Assembly (NCBI RefSeq): GCF_000003195.3
Contig: NC_012873.2
Span: forward strand, 65,295,615 to 65,359,614
DNA length: 64,000 nucleotides
Direction of reading: 5' to 3'
DNA from: Sorghum bicolor
Taxonomy: Eukaryota > Streptophyta > Magnoliopsida > Poales > Poaceae
Position numbers and translations under genes: made by a program. The notes under the pieces were generated by a model. The model saw only the letters and a list, made by a program, of their open reading frames with translations, had not been told where the DNA came from and made no database searches. Each line of letters opens with the position of its first letter. The first letter of the stretch is position 1. This document shows positions 10,031-22,346 of the stretch, one piece after another.

Positions 10031-13000
10031 ATGGCCCGCCTCCTCCGGGCCCTCGCCGCCCTCCTCCTCCTCGCGGCCGCCGCCGTCGCCGACGACGGTT
10101 GGTTCCCCGCCGACTTCCCGTGCTTCGGTTTGGTTCCCGCAGAGGTTTTGCTCCCTGGTGGTGGGTTTCGCGCTGCTCGAGAGAGCAGGTTGCTAGGATT
10201 CAGGGGCCGGCCGCGGGTGCTTGCTCTTGCTCGTGCTCGTGCTCGTGGTCGTGCTGTGCTGCTATTTTATTAGCGCTGCTGCTAGGATGCCGGCCGCTTT
10301 TAGCATTAGGGGGCGTGGTCTTTGTTTATATCCGGTTCCTTTTCCTATTGGTAAAGTACTTGATTAATCTAATCCTCCCTCCTGTTCGTAGTAGCATCTT
10401 CTGTTCTTTGCTGTCCTTGGGGAGCAGTTTCTGCAGTGCAGTGCCGCGGCAACCCGAGCTAGCTAGCGAGCACACCACCCTATCCTAGTTCCTAGAGCGC
10501 GGCCTGTTGTGATTCTGTTTTTTTTTTCCATTTGGTATCCATGCGCTTTGTGTGTAAAAATGCGTTTTTACTGCCATTTCGTGTGCTTGGATGCTCTCCT
10601 CTTCCTGTTCTGGCCGTAAAACCTGATGTTAGTTTTTCCTTGGGTGTTAATTTGTATTCCGCTGATATTAAAATTTTCTACTCGCCTAACGAACTCCGGT
10701 TTTTCCTCAACTTCTTTGTATTGATTCTTCTTCTGGTGCTGCCGCTGCTTTTACTGATCCAGGGGCAACACTGCTGGAGATCAAGAAATCCTTCCGCGAC
10801 GGCGGCAACGCGCTGTACGATTGGTCCGGCGATGGCGCATCGCCGGGCTACTGCTCGTGGCGCGGCGTGCTATGCGACAACGTCACCTTCGCTGTCGCCG
10901 CGCTGTAAGGAGTTTCCTGTAGCGAAACTACTGGCCTCTCACTCTACTGCTAGCGCGGATGTGTGGTTACTGACACCATTCCTGTGTGCGATGCAGCAAC
11001 CTCTCTGGGCTGAATCTCGAGGGTGAAATCTCACCGGCCATCGGGAGTCTGCAACGTGTTGCCTCAATGTAGTGATGCTGCATTGTTTCCTCGTATGAAC
11101 GTCAGATGCTGAGCTGTGCTTAACTCTTTTTTTTTTTCACTTTATGTTGGGTTGTGTTTTAGAGATTTGAAGTCGAATGGACTCTCGGGACAGATCCCTG
11201 ATGAGATTGGTGATTGTTCGTTGCTTGAAACTCTGTAAGTAGGTTTCAGTTTTGCTTATGTCATTTTCTTTTTTCAAAAAATGGTTTAGTTTCAATTATT
11301 CGTTGGCTTGTTTGACTCTAAACTCCCCCTCAGTATTGGATTTTTAGCCGCCCTCCGTTTTTTTTTCTTTTCTTTTGCAGTTTGTTTCCTTGTTAAAATA
11401 TAATTTCTTGTGTCCTTGATTACCATCCCTATATTTCTATACGAATACTCCCTAACAGCACTCCTATTTTGATCCAGGGACTTGTCCTCTAACAATCTAG
11501 AAGGAGACATACCATTCTCCATATCCAAGCTGAAGCACCTTGAGAACTTGTAAGTTATAGTTTTCATGCCAGGTATAGGTTAAACAAAATTATCCTCACT
11601 GCTTGTTTCATCATGTGTGGTGCTGTTTCCTGTCTTTGTAGGATTTTGAAGAACAACAATCTGGTGGGGGTGATTCCATCGACACTCTCTCAACTTCCAA
11701 ATTTGAAGATATTGTAAGTCCTAATAATGTATTACGTGGTATTAATTGAGCTTAATCTAATGCGATATGCACCATAGGGACTTGGCTCAAAACAAGCTAA
11801 GTGGTGAAATTCCAAATCTAATATATTGGAATGAGGTTCTTCAATACTTGTAAGTATTTCTTGTGAAGGAAGAAATTTTGTTTTGGTTTAGTACCTCAGT
11901 TGCCTAGTTTAAGAGCCTAGCAAATGCTTACAAAGTGATTTTATGTCATTTATAGGTTGAACCATTAATGATATTTGCACTATATACACATATAATGTAG
12001 GTGAGGCCACCTTTTGGTTCATCACACTCGTTCACATCTAAATTTCTCATGTGCAGGGGATTGCGAAGCAATAGTTTAGAAGGAAGCCTATCTTCCGATA
12101 TGTGCCAGTTAACTGGTCTGTGGTACTTGTGAGTGAATTGCCTCCCTTTGTTTATAATCACGGAGCAAGTTATGCCCTTTATTAAATTCAGAATGGTATT
12201 TATGTTTATCTCAGTGATGTGAAGAACAATAGCTTGACGGGTACAATACCAGAAACCATAGGGAACTGTACAAGCTTTCAGGTCTTGTATGTACATTCTA
12301 TTCCTTTTGAATAACGCTGATCAATATTTCACTTGTAGAGCATTCCTGACCTTTCAGTATTTTAGGGATTTGTCAAACAATCACCTTACTGGAGAAATCC
12401 CATTCAATATTGGTTTCCTGCAAGTGGCTACTTTGTATGTGATAGTAATCCTATTTATTGAAAGAAATGCTTTTGGTTTGATTATTGCAAGCAGTGATTT
12501 GAAATATATCTGTACAGGTCTTTGCAAGGGAACAAATTCTCTGGCCCTATACCATCAGTGATTGGCCTTATGCAGGCGCTTGCAGTGCTGTAAGTTAAAT
12601 TATGGCTTCTAAGGTTTCTTGAGTTTTAAGCAGAGGTAGTAGCACTAATGGCCTTTCTTTTCTTTTTCTTTTTTACTTTGTAATGATCCAGGGATCTGAG
12701 TTTCAATGAGCTATCGGGCCCAATACCGTCTATACTGGGCAACTTGACATACACTGAGAAATTGTAAGCTCTTTTTTTTTATTTTTTATGCATTTGTTTC
12801 ATAGTTGATTCATCTGTGATGATTTTACCTGAGCAGTTGCACTGACAAAAAATTCTAGCTTTCATCAAACTTTTTAATCATATAAGTAAGGCCCATTCAC
12901 AGTATGTTGTGCTGATAGATACCTGCAAGGCAACAGGCTAACTGGATCGATACCACCAGAGCTTGGTAATATGTCGACACTGCATTACCTGTAAGGGTGT

Positions 13001-16000
13001 AGTTTTTATGTTACTCTGCTTCTTGTTAGTTTAGTGTTGTTCCCAGTTTAAATACATCTGGTTTCAGGGAACTGAACGACAATCTATTGACTGGGTTCAT
13101 TCCTCCTGATCTTGGAAAACTCACAGAATTGTTTGAATTGTAAGTATATTTCTTTTCATATTTGTTACCTATGATGCGTACGGAATGCTAATGTCAATGT
13201 TGCTTGCCACTTATTATTCACAGGAACCTTGCAAACAACAACCTTATAGGGCCTATCCCTGAGAATTTAAGTTCATGTGCAAATCTCATTAGTTTGTAAG
13301 TTCCATCTGTTCTCCTGAAGTTTTATGGCATCTTTGGCGGTTCGATACATAACCTTCTGGCTCTTGTAACAGCAATGCTTATGGCAATAAATTGAATGGA
13401 ACCATTCCACGTTCATTTCACAAGCTTGAGAGTCTGACTTATCTGTAAGCGGTTTGGTGATTCCTGATATTTTCTTGTTTAAATTGTATTTTTAATTGAT
13501 CAACTAGGCTGCCACTATATAATAGTACAGATCTGATCATATCACTTAATAATTTGTACTCATCCATACTGTTTAGGAATCTGTCATCAAATCATCTCAG
13601 TGGAGCACTTCCAATTGAGGTAGCAAGAATGAGAAATTTAGACACTCTGTAAGTTCCAGCAGCTAATCGGTCATTGTTTTCAAGTAATTGCTTTGGGTGC
13701 TATGATATCACATTAAGATATCTGTAGGGACTTATCCTGTAACATGATCACTGGTTCAATTCCCTCAGCTATTGGGAAACTAGAGCATCTTTTGAGGCTG
13801 TAAGTCTTATAACCTATTATTTTAATGCAAATGTTTGAATGATGTCATGATATAATGTCACTGTAATTCCTGCAGTAACTTAAGCAAAAATAATGTGGGT
13901 GGACACATTCCTGCTGAATTTGGGAACTTGAGGAGCATCATGGAGATGTAAACACCTTCTGATCTAACAGTGCTAAAATCTCTACTATGTTTTTATATAT
14001 ATATAATGGAAGAATACTCTACTATGTTGGTCCCTTCTTATGCAAGTAACATTGACACATTTTATTTCATTTCAGTGATTTGTCCTACAACCACCTCCTT
14101 GGCCTGATTCCTCAAGAGGTTGGGATGCTACAAAATCTGATCCTGTTGTAAGTGTACATGTTTCTTCTTATATCATTTCAAAACTGATAAAACGATAATG
14201 TACAGTAAAAATGTTTCAAGCAGTGGACTGCGTATTAATGGTGTATTCTGTGCCAATTATTGCAGGCTGATCTTTATCTCTTTTTTTGTCCTTTCAGAAA
14301 ATTAGAAAGCAATAATATTACTGGAGATGTCTCTTCACTTGCTTACTGCTTGAGTCTCAATGTCTTGTAAGTTAACAGCTGAAAAGTTATTTAAACCGTC
14401 TGTGTCTGGCTTTCACTTATGGTGCATTTATTCTTGAGCGCTTTTGCAGAAATGTATCATACAACCACCTTTATGGTATTGTACCTACAGACAACAACTT
14501 CTCACGATTTTCACCCGACAGGTGGTGCTCTTTGTCCTCTGGGATTAAATGATTCCTGCGTAATGTCTTTGTTTACCAATCCATATTTATATCTTAACTT
14601 TCCAGCTTCTTGGGTAACCCTGGACTTTGTGGCTATTGGCTTCGCTCTTCTTCATGCACACAGTTACCCAGTGCTGAGAAAATGAAGACATGTATGCACA
14701 TTGTTACCTTCATTAAGTTGCTCTGAGCATAAATACATCACTAATTTAACGTACCCTCGTTTTTTCGTTTGCAGCCTCTACCTCAAAGGCCCCAAAGGCT
14801 GCATTTATTGGTATTGGTGTCGTAGGGCTTGTTATTTTGCTCGTTATCCTAGTAGCTGTTTGCTGGCCACAGAACTCACCAGTGCCCAAAGATGTCTCTG
14901 TAAACAAACCAGGTGATGCATCTTTTTGGTTTCTCATCTATTGCTCTAACAAAAAAAAATCCAATAACTATTTTTTAACTGTTAACGTTAGTCATATTGG
15001 AAGTTTCAAATCAGTTTGTCCCAAACAGCTTTTCATTCTTGTCTCCCGAGTTGAGAATTCAGATGCGCTGACAGTTTATGTGACTTGTATGGCTCTTAAT
15101 TAAATAATATTACTAATTCACTGTGACAGATAACCTTGCTGCAGCATCAAGCAACGTTCCTCCCAAACTTGTGATCCTCCACATGAACATGGCCCTCCAT
15201 GTATATGATGATATAATGAGGATGACTGAAAATTTGAGCGAAAAATACATTATTGGTTACGGAGCCTCAAGTACAGTCTACAGATGTGATCTGAAGAACT
15301 GCAAGCCGATTGCGATTAAAAAGCTATATGCTCACTACCCCCAGAGCTTGAAGGAATTTGAGACTGAACTTGAGACTGTTGGAAGCATCAAACACCGGAA
15401 TCTTGTAAGCCTTCAGGGGTACTCCCTGTCACCTTCTGGGAATCTTCTTTTCTATGACTACTTGGAAAATGGCAGCCTCTGGGACATTTTACATGGTGAG
15501 TGAAATGCAGAATACGTATGGGAGTTAGGCTGCATATAGCACCATTTTTGGCAAAACACATAATATTTAGAGGACTGGTCTCTTTTTCATTTGTGTTAGC
15601 TTTCACATGTTCATCTGCCAGCAAGCACCTACTGGTCACTTTCCTATAAAGATATCTGGATATTGTCACTGTTCCTTTGGTTAGGGTATTTCAATGCATT
15701 AACAAGACAATCGTAAACTTCCTGCAAATGTTTCTAATTGGTACATTTTTGTTAATTTTAGCAGCTTCATCGAAGAAAAAGAAACTCGATTGGGAGGCTC
15801 GCCTCAAGATTGCTCTTGGTGCTGCTCATGGCCTTGCTTATCTTCACCATGAATGCAGTCCGCGAATAATTCACAGGGATGTGAAGTCAAAGAATATCCT
15901 CCTAGACAAAGATTATGAGGCTCATCTTGCTGACTTTGGTATTGCCAAGAGCTTGTGTGTATCAAAGACGCACACATCAACATACGTGATGGGCACCATT

Positions 16001-17051
16001 GGCTACATTGACCCTGAGTATGCACGAACATCCCGGCTCAACGAGAAATCGGATGTATACAGCTACGGCATTGTCTTGTTGGAGTTGCTTACTGGCAAAA
16101 AGCCTGTCGATGATGAGTGCAATCTTCATCACTTGGTAACTATTTCATGTATCTTTTTACATGCTTCCAATAATTTACTTGGTTTTTTTTCGTAGTTCCA
16201 CTTCACATATATATACCTTTGGATTTTATGGCTCAATATGTACTCAATCATGTGCATTAGATCTGGTTCCATCCGAGGGGACCAGCAACATGAAACCCAT
16301 CATGTGAATAGATCTGTGCTCACTGTGGTGGTGTGATTCATTGTATGGCTGGTGAAAGTTCAATTATAACTTGCCAGTGTCCCATAAAGCCTGCCATACT
16401 TGTCCCCTGCCTTCAATCATGTGCCTGAAAATTTTACATGCTGCACACTATTATCACGATATTTGTAGCTGACTCTTACTTTTTGACAGATCATTGATAT
16501 GTAATGTCGTTTACTTCTTTCGTCCTTAGTCTTTTTAAAATAAAATCCCAAAGTTGAATTAATACTGCATTTCTTGGATGTATTGGTGGCACAGGGAAAT
16601 AATGCTTCTATCAAGGAATGTTTGTATTTGTAACTTGCTGAACTCATCAAAGTTGTCCTCATTTGCTATCTGCTACCTCCAGATCCTATCCAAAGCCGCA
16701 GAGAACACGGTCATGGAGATGGTCGACCAAGACATCACCGACACGTGCAAAGACCTTGGTGAGGTCAAGAAGGTGTTCCAATTGGCGCTCCTTTGCAGCA
16801 AGAGGCAGCCGTCGGATCGACCAACCATGCATGAGGTCGCGCGCGTCCTTGACAGCCTAGTCTGCCCAGGTCCGCTCCCGAAGCAGGCACAGCCACAGGC
16901 GTTGGAGAAGTCATCCACGGCTCCGAGCTATGTCAGTGAGTATGTCGGCCTACGAGGCGGCAGCGCCCTCTCCTGCGCCAATTCATCTAGTGCGTCCGAT
17001 GCTGAGCTCTTCATGAAGTTTGGCGAGGTGATATCGCGAAGCACGGAGTAG
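10031..17051 (+). CDS. ER: ERECTA-family LRR receptor-like kinase, complete
   Basis: Plasma-membrane receptor kinase. In known plants this family reads EPF/EPFL peptides (with TMM and SERK partners) and signals through a YODA-MKK4/5-MPK3/6 cascade in stomatal patterning and organ growth. Exons: 10031-10097, 10763-10904, 10997-11068, 11163-11234, 11478-11549, 11642-11713, 11778-11849, 12057-12128, 12215-12286, 12366-12434, 12518-12589, 12692-12763, 12919-12990, 13068-13139, 13224-13295, 13373-13444, 13577-13648, 13728-13799, 13876-13947, 14076-14147, 14298-14366, 14450-14521, 14606-14691, 14775-14912, 15130-15495, 15765-16135, 16683-17051. This gives about 990 aa: signal peptide (1-20), LRRs with one repeat per 69- or 72-bp exon, a transmembrane helix near 586-608, then a kinase with [17 protein letters not shown] (D about 785) and DFG (about 803), and the family tail ending [14 protein letters not shown]. 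The start at 10031 has a strong context (GCCATGGC) and begins a clean signal peptide; an in-frame ATG at 9989 would add 14 residues. Which ERECTA paralogue this is cannot be decided here. Confidence 0.95.
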
Positions 17052-18145
17052 GTCGATCGTCTGTCTGAATGATGATCTCAAAGAGTTAAACCTGCAGTTT
17101 GCAGCATTTTGGTTACAAATTTACAAGGGTTATCTGGCGCCCTGTGAGTCTCTGTAAATATGCTGCCTTCTCCTTGGGACTTCACTAGGCACTAGCTATT
17201 TTTCTCCGTTATTTCACATCCCTTTTCACCTGTGGTTTGGGACTGTGCGAAGTGTACTAAAATAGGAGTGGAGTTTTGCTGGGAAAATCGAAGTGCATCT
17301 AACGGAATGGATTTATGTGCAGGCTGCTTTTACTGACTTGTTCTGTTATATTCAGCTGGGACGGTTATGCTCTGCTCAATCAGAGCACTGTTTAAGGTTG
17401 GCTGAAGATTATCCTGGCTCCAGATCCTGGGCTTCCTACTCATGGATAATGCCACGGGGAATCCCAGGTCACTGCTGCACTGCACTGTCGCTTGGGTTAG
17501 CACCGGCAGGCGGCAGCTACCCTGCTGTGCATGGTTACCGGTAACAACTGCTGCTGTAAAAAATTCTCTTGCTTCCCGGTTTTCCATTTTGAGAGTCCAT
17601 GGGGACCGAGGCCAAGGCCATGCCCATGCATGAAGGCCACAGTCTCAGTGTCTCATGGAGTGTCAGAGAGATGAGTACAAATTTACTCCGGTAGGGACCG
17701 TAGGGCCCTGTGTCCGTTCGAATGATTGATGGGGGACAACCGCAACAGCGTGGTGATCGGCATTGGCATGGGGCAGCCGGCCTCGCCTGGCGGCAAGGCA
17801 TGGCGCCATGGCGCCATGGCGGGAGAGCCAAGCCAACAACAGCCAAGAGCCGAGCTGCCGAGACCCACCCGAGCGGCGATCGAGTTCCTCGCGACCCGCG
17901 ACTGCGAGGACGCCACGACGCGGGTCGCGGGCTCGGCGCAAACGCCACGACTGGAGTGGAGCGGAGCGGAGTCGCGGCTCGTGGGGGGGTGGGAGCGCTG
18001 CCCCCCGTGTCGTGTCGAGGGAAAGGGTCTGCCGCACGCAGCTTTTCATGAGTTTTCGTGGTGATTTTGATGGTGGTCACCGGTTAGGTCAGTGGTGACC
18101 GCTGCGGGAGCGCCGAAGTGACCGATGGTAGTGGCTTTTGCTTAG
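17052..18145. other. 3' flank of ERECTA-like gene and intergenic DNA
   Basis: The first few hundred bases are presumably 3' UTR. Bases about 17700-18060 are GC-rich with overlapping open frames on both strands but no recognisable protein. Confidence 0.45.
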
Positions 18146-19615
18146 GGCCTTGTTTAGCTCCAAAAAAAATTTGTAAAATTTTTCAAATTTCCCGTCACAT
18201 CGAATGTTTAGACGTATGCATGAAGTATTAAATATAGACGAAAATAAAAGCTAATTACACAGTTTGGTCGGAATTGACGAGACGAATCTTTTGAGCCTAG
18301 TTAGTCTATGATTGGACAATATTTGAGCACAGTTTGGTCGAAATTGGTACTATTCACATTTTGCAAAATATTTTGGAACTAAACAAGGCCTAGTTTAGAT
18401 ACACCCAAAACTTTACAAGATTCTTCATCACATCGAATCTTGCGGCACTTGCATGGAACATTAAATATAGATAAAAAAGATAACTAATTGCACAGTTTAC
18501 CTGTAAATCACGATACGAATCTTTTAAGCCTAGTTACTCCATGATTGGACAATGTTTGTCAAATAAAAACGAAAATGCTACAGTGTCAAAATCCAAAAAG
18601 TATTTGGATCTAAACAAGGCCTTAGGCGTTGTTTAGTTCACCCCGAAAACCAAAAAAAAATTTAAGATTCTTCGTCACATCGAATCTTTCGGTACATGCA
18701 TAAAGCATTAAATATAGACGAAAATAAAAACTAATTGCGCAGTTTAACTGTAAATCGTGAGACAAATCTTTTGATCCTATTTATTCTATAATTGGACAAT
18801 ATTTGTCACAAACAAACGAAAGTGCTACAGTAGCGAAATTCAAAAATTTTTCACATAGTGTTGTTTGGTGCATGGAGCATTCAAATATATAAAAATAATA
18901 ACTACTTACATTTGTGAGACAAATCTTTTGAGTCTAGTTAATTTATGATTAAACAATTTTTATTAAATATAAATGAAAGTGCTACAGTGTTCATTTTGCC
19001 AAAAAACATTTGGAACTAAACATGGCCTTAATTGCATAAAGTTTTTTTAGGTACCGTAGCACTTTTGTTTGTATTTGATAATTATTGTCCAATCATGGAC
19101 TAACTAGGCTTAAAAGATTTGTCTCGCAAATTACAGGTAAACTATGCAGTTGGTTATTTTCTATCTATATTTAATGCTCCATACATGTGCCGTAAGATTT
19201 GATGTGGCGGGAAATCTTAAAAAGTTTTTGGCTTTTGGAGGAAGTTCACCAAAATTTTTGGGTTAGGCTATAACACTTTTGTTTGTATTTGGTAATTATT
19301 GTCCAACCATGAACTAACTAAGCTCAAAAGATTTATTTCGCAAATTACAAGTAAAACTATGAAATTGGTTTTTTATATATAAATGCTTCATGCATACATT
19401 CAAAGATTCGATGTGACGAGAGATTTTGAAAATTTTGATGAACTACTCATCACATCGAATCTTTAAACACATGCATAGGGCATTAGATATAGATAAAAAA
19501 ATAACTAATTGATAATTTACTCATAATTTGTGAAATATTGTTTTGAGCCTAGTTAGTCCGTATATAGATAATAATTATCAAACACAAATAAAAGTGTTAC
19601 ACTAACCGAACTGGT
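18146..19615. mobile_element. pile-up of about seven GGCCTTGTTTAGTT-family MITEs
   Basis: Consecutive copies occupy about 18146-18390, 18387-18621, 18625-18856, 18857-19029, 19023-19250, 19250-19440 and 19440-19615. The first is intact, with the duplication TAG at 18143-18145 and 18391-18393, and it shares its GGCC end with the second. Later copies are increasingly worn but keep the landmark blocks (CACATCGAATCTT, GAGCCTAGTTAG, TTTGTATTTG). Both orientations occur. The last boundaries are approximate. Confidence 0.8.
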
Positions 19616-20296
19616 TAGCATTTCCTAGCGTGCCGAGCTTGAGCTTGCTGAAGTACAACCTACACATACACGGCGATCTTTAAGTCGTTTTTTGGGCTGT
19701 ACTTCAAATATATATCCAGTTAGTTCAATTTGATTAAGTATGACAAATATATTTAATGTCATTTTGTATTATAAATTAAACTATAAATATAGAAAGCTAG
19801 TCTTGTTCTTTAAGTCGTTTTTTTACTAATAAGGAAATCTTTGACCGATTCAAGTTGATTATATATATAGAATTAATACAATAGTGAGTAACGACTATCG
19901 ATTTTATGTCTTTGTTGTTGTTTGGTATTGGATTGGTCGTGAGTGTCCAATGCCCATTGACCAATGGGTTATTACTTGCCACGTGCCTTTTTTAACGATA
20001 TACTGATATATATGCGGCTAGGCCCCATATCGGGGGAAAAAAGGTTTCGATCGAATGCATTTCAGGAGCGCGTGGTGCAACTCAGCATGCTATGGTGGGC
20101 CAGTTGTTTCTCTGGTCGTCGGAGACATCATTTTTTTTTAGCAACAGACATCAAACTGAACTAACTGGATATATATTTAAAGTGGGCTGTACTAGAGCCC
20201 AATATTGGGGCAGTTTTCTTCTTTGGGCTAAAGTTCTGGGCCTGATTTACGTGGATCTCTTCTCTCTTCTCGAATCTAAGGAAATCTAGGTTAGAC
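19616..20296. other. intergenic, no gene recognised
   Basis: AT-rich DNA without a supported feature. Confidence 0.4.
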
Positions 20297-20299
20297 TAA

Positions 20300-20426
20300 G
20301 GGTGCGTTCGGTTAGAGGTGAATCAGGCTGGGAATTATTCTAGCTAATAAAAGGCAGTACAAATTTGTCTTGCAATTCCGGCCGGAAGTTTTTCCAGGGA
20401 CATGTTCCTGCGAAACGAACGAGGCC
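20300..20426. mobile_element. small Tourist-like MITE
   Basis: Ends are GGGTGCGTTCGGTT and AAACGAACGAGGCC, imperfect inverted repeats. It is flanked by TAA at 20297-20299 and 20427-20429. The 127-bp length and 3-bp duplication fit a PIF/Harbinger MITE. Confidence 0.65.
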
Positions 20427-20429
20427 TAA

Positions 20430-21906
20430 ACCAGATAGAGTGATAGACGTCCCCTGGGCCCTGCCAGCCTGGTACTAGCAAGTAGCGAATGACAAATAAA
20501 CACACGGACCGGAACTCTTCTTGAAACCCATCTAAAAAAAGCTTCTCAGCGTCTTGAGTTTCTTTTTTTGGTGCCAGGTATGTTCGGAAATAGATTGTGC
20601 TTGTCTTTCTCTCGTAAGAATCACTCTATTTTGGAAGTACTCATCCCGCATCCCGCTGGTCGGTGAGAAAAGGATGTACGTACTTGATAGTAAATGGTTA
20701 CCGTCAAGCGAAGAAATTAATCGCGAGGCTACATACAACGATACGAGAGCGACAAGAAAATTAAAATCCATGCTTTCTTTGACGACGTACACGGCTTCTC
20801 CAATACTGGCAGGCAATTTGCCGTGCGTGCGTACACCGCTCGCGAACGAGTACGTCCACCGCACGCACGCAAGAGCACATCCGCCACGACACGGTCACGA
20901 ACGCCACGCGGAGATCGATCGGCGCGTCTGCGTGTAGGTAGAGCCCGGCCTCAGCGAGGCAACACTCGCATGCACCAGACACAAAGCCAAAAACCCTTGC
21001 GTCCTACGCCTACGCGGCTCGCCAAAAACCGTACAGCACGAAGCCACGGCACGAGAGTGCCAAAAAAAAAATGGTTTGTTCGGGGTCTCGTCTCGGGGGT
21101 GGCCGGTGGCCGGCGGCCGCTAGCTATCAAGGGCAAGAGGGTAATTGCTCAGACGAGGAGTAATAGAAAGAGAAAGCGGCGGCCATCCACGGCCTCGTAA
21201 AAACCGTGGCCCGGTGGCTGGAGCGAATCGCGGCGCGTTCGATGGGCCAAGGTCTTGAACTCGCCCTATTGGGTGCATCTGGGCCGTGCACCACGTTGTG
21301 CTGGCGACCCACGTGCTCTTTGCCGCGCAGTGGAAGGAGTATTTGTGCTAGCGGCGTGTTTGAAATTTGAACGGGGAGCGACCTATATTTATTCGCAGTT
21401 GAAAATTTGTTATGAACTTATGGTACGAGTTATGTCAAGGACCACGCCCATGCTACGCTTCTCTAAACAAAATTACTTATTGTGCTTACATTCTAGGTAT
21501 CCTAAAGGATTGCTTATGCCATTATATTTTTAATCTAAAAAATAGATGAGACCTTTGATGTAATGTTCAAATATCAACTTAGAAATGATGAATGCACAAG
21601 GGAGACCAATATAACAAATTTTTTAACATACTTTTGTTTCATTTTTCAATTGAGTGGAATTTTAGAGTGCTAAGTACCTTTTGTTATGGACTTCTTTATA
21701 AGAACATTTTCTTTTCAGGTCCATTTAGAATGCAAAAAACATATAGAATTATACAGTATTTTGAAATCAATCCATTTACATAGAAAAGCGCATGAAACAA
21801 AAGACAAATATCATACTCTAAAAGGTGCATTCTGTTAAGATGTATCTCTAAAAAAGAGAAGCTTAGACCATCAATTTTCATCGTTACCGATGATTTCTGG
21901 TCAACA
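20430..21906. other. intergenic, GC-rich patch, no gene recognised
   Basis: Bases about 20820-21330 are GC-rich, but the open frames there overlap on both strands and look uninformative. The rest is AT-rich. No gene is supported. Confidence 0.4.
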
Positions 21907-21916
21907 CTAGTATAAC

Positions 21917-22336
21917 AGGGGAAATTTTTGGGTGTAAACCACCCTCTTGGTGCAATCGTGAAAACCATTCCAAAACCCCTACTTAGAGGTAAAAAAACGA
22001 CATACATCCAAAGTTCATTCATAGATGTATGTTGTAGCAAAAGTTCGGAAACAAAATAAATCTAAAAAAACTCATATGGAAACGACAAATTTCATGTGTA
22101 TTTGCACTAGAAGACAAATTCTATAATTTTTGTCTTCTAGCGCACTTGCACCTGAATTTTGTCATTTTTATATAGATTTTTACACGATAAGTTTGCCTCC
22201 CAACATTTGCTACAATGTACATCTATGGAAGAACTTTGGATGTGCATCGTTTCATATTTTTTAGAAACCTCTAAGAAAGTTTTTTGAAGTGGTTTTCACG
22301 ATTACACCAAGAAGGTGGTTTACATATAATATTTTT
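21917..22336. mobile_element. 420-bp foldback MITE, probably Mutator-like
   Basis: The two halves are imperfect reverse complements along almost the whole length, centred near 22125. Matching arms include GTAAACCACC with CTTGGTG, CATCCAAAGTTC, ATAGATGTA and CTAGAAGACAAA. A 10-bp direct repeat, CTAGTATAAC, flanks it at 21907-21916 and 22337-22346. A 9-11 bp duplication is typical of Mutator-type insertion. It has no coding capacity. The outermost bases pair less well than the interior. Confidence 0.75.
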
Positions 22337-22346
22337 CTAGTATAAC

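Noticed and set aside
9761..10273. 170-codon frame starting inside the MITE and covering ERECTA exon 1
   Set aside because: The frame begins in transposon sequence and continues into intron 1 past the donor at 10098; only the part from 10031 (or 9989) to 10097 is coding.
16673..16918. Minus-strand open frame over the last ERECTA exon
   Set aside because: Shadow of a GC-rich coding exon; no independent evidence.
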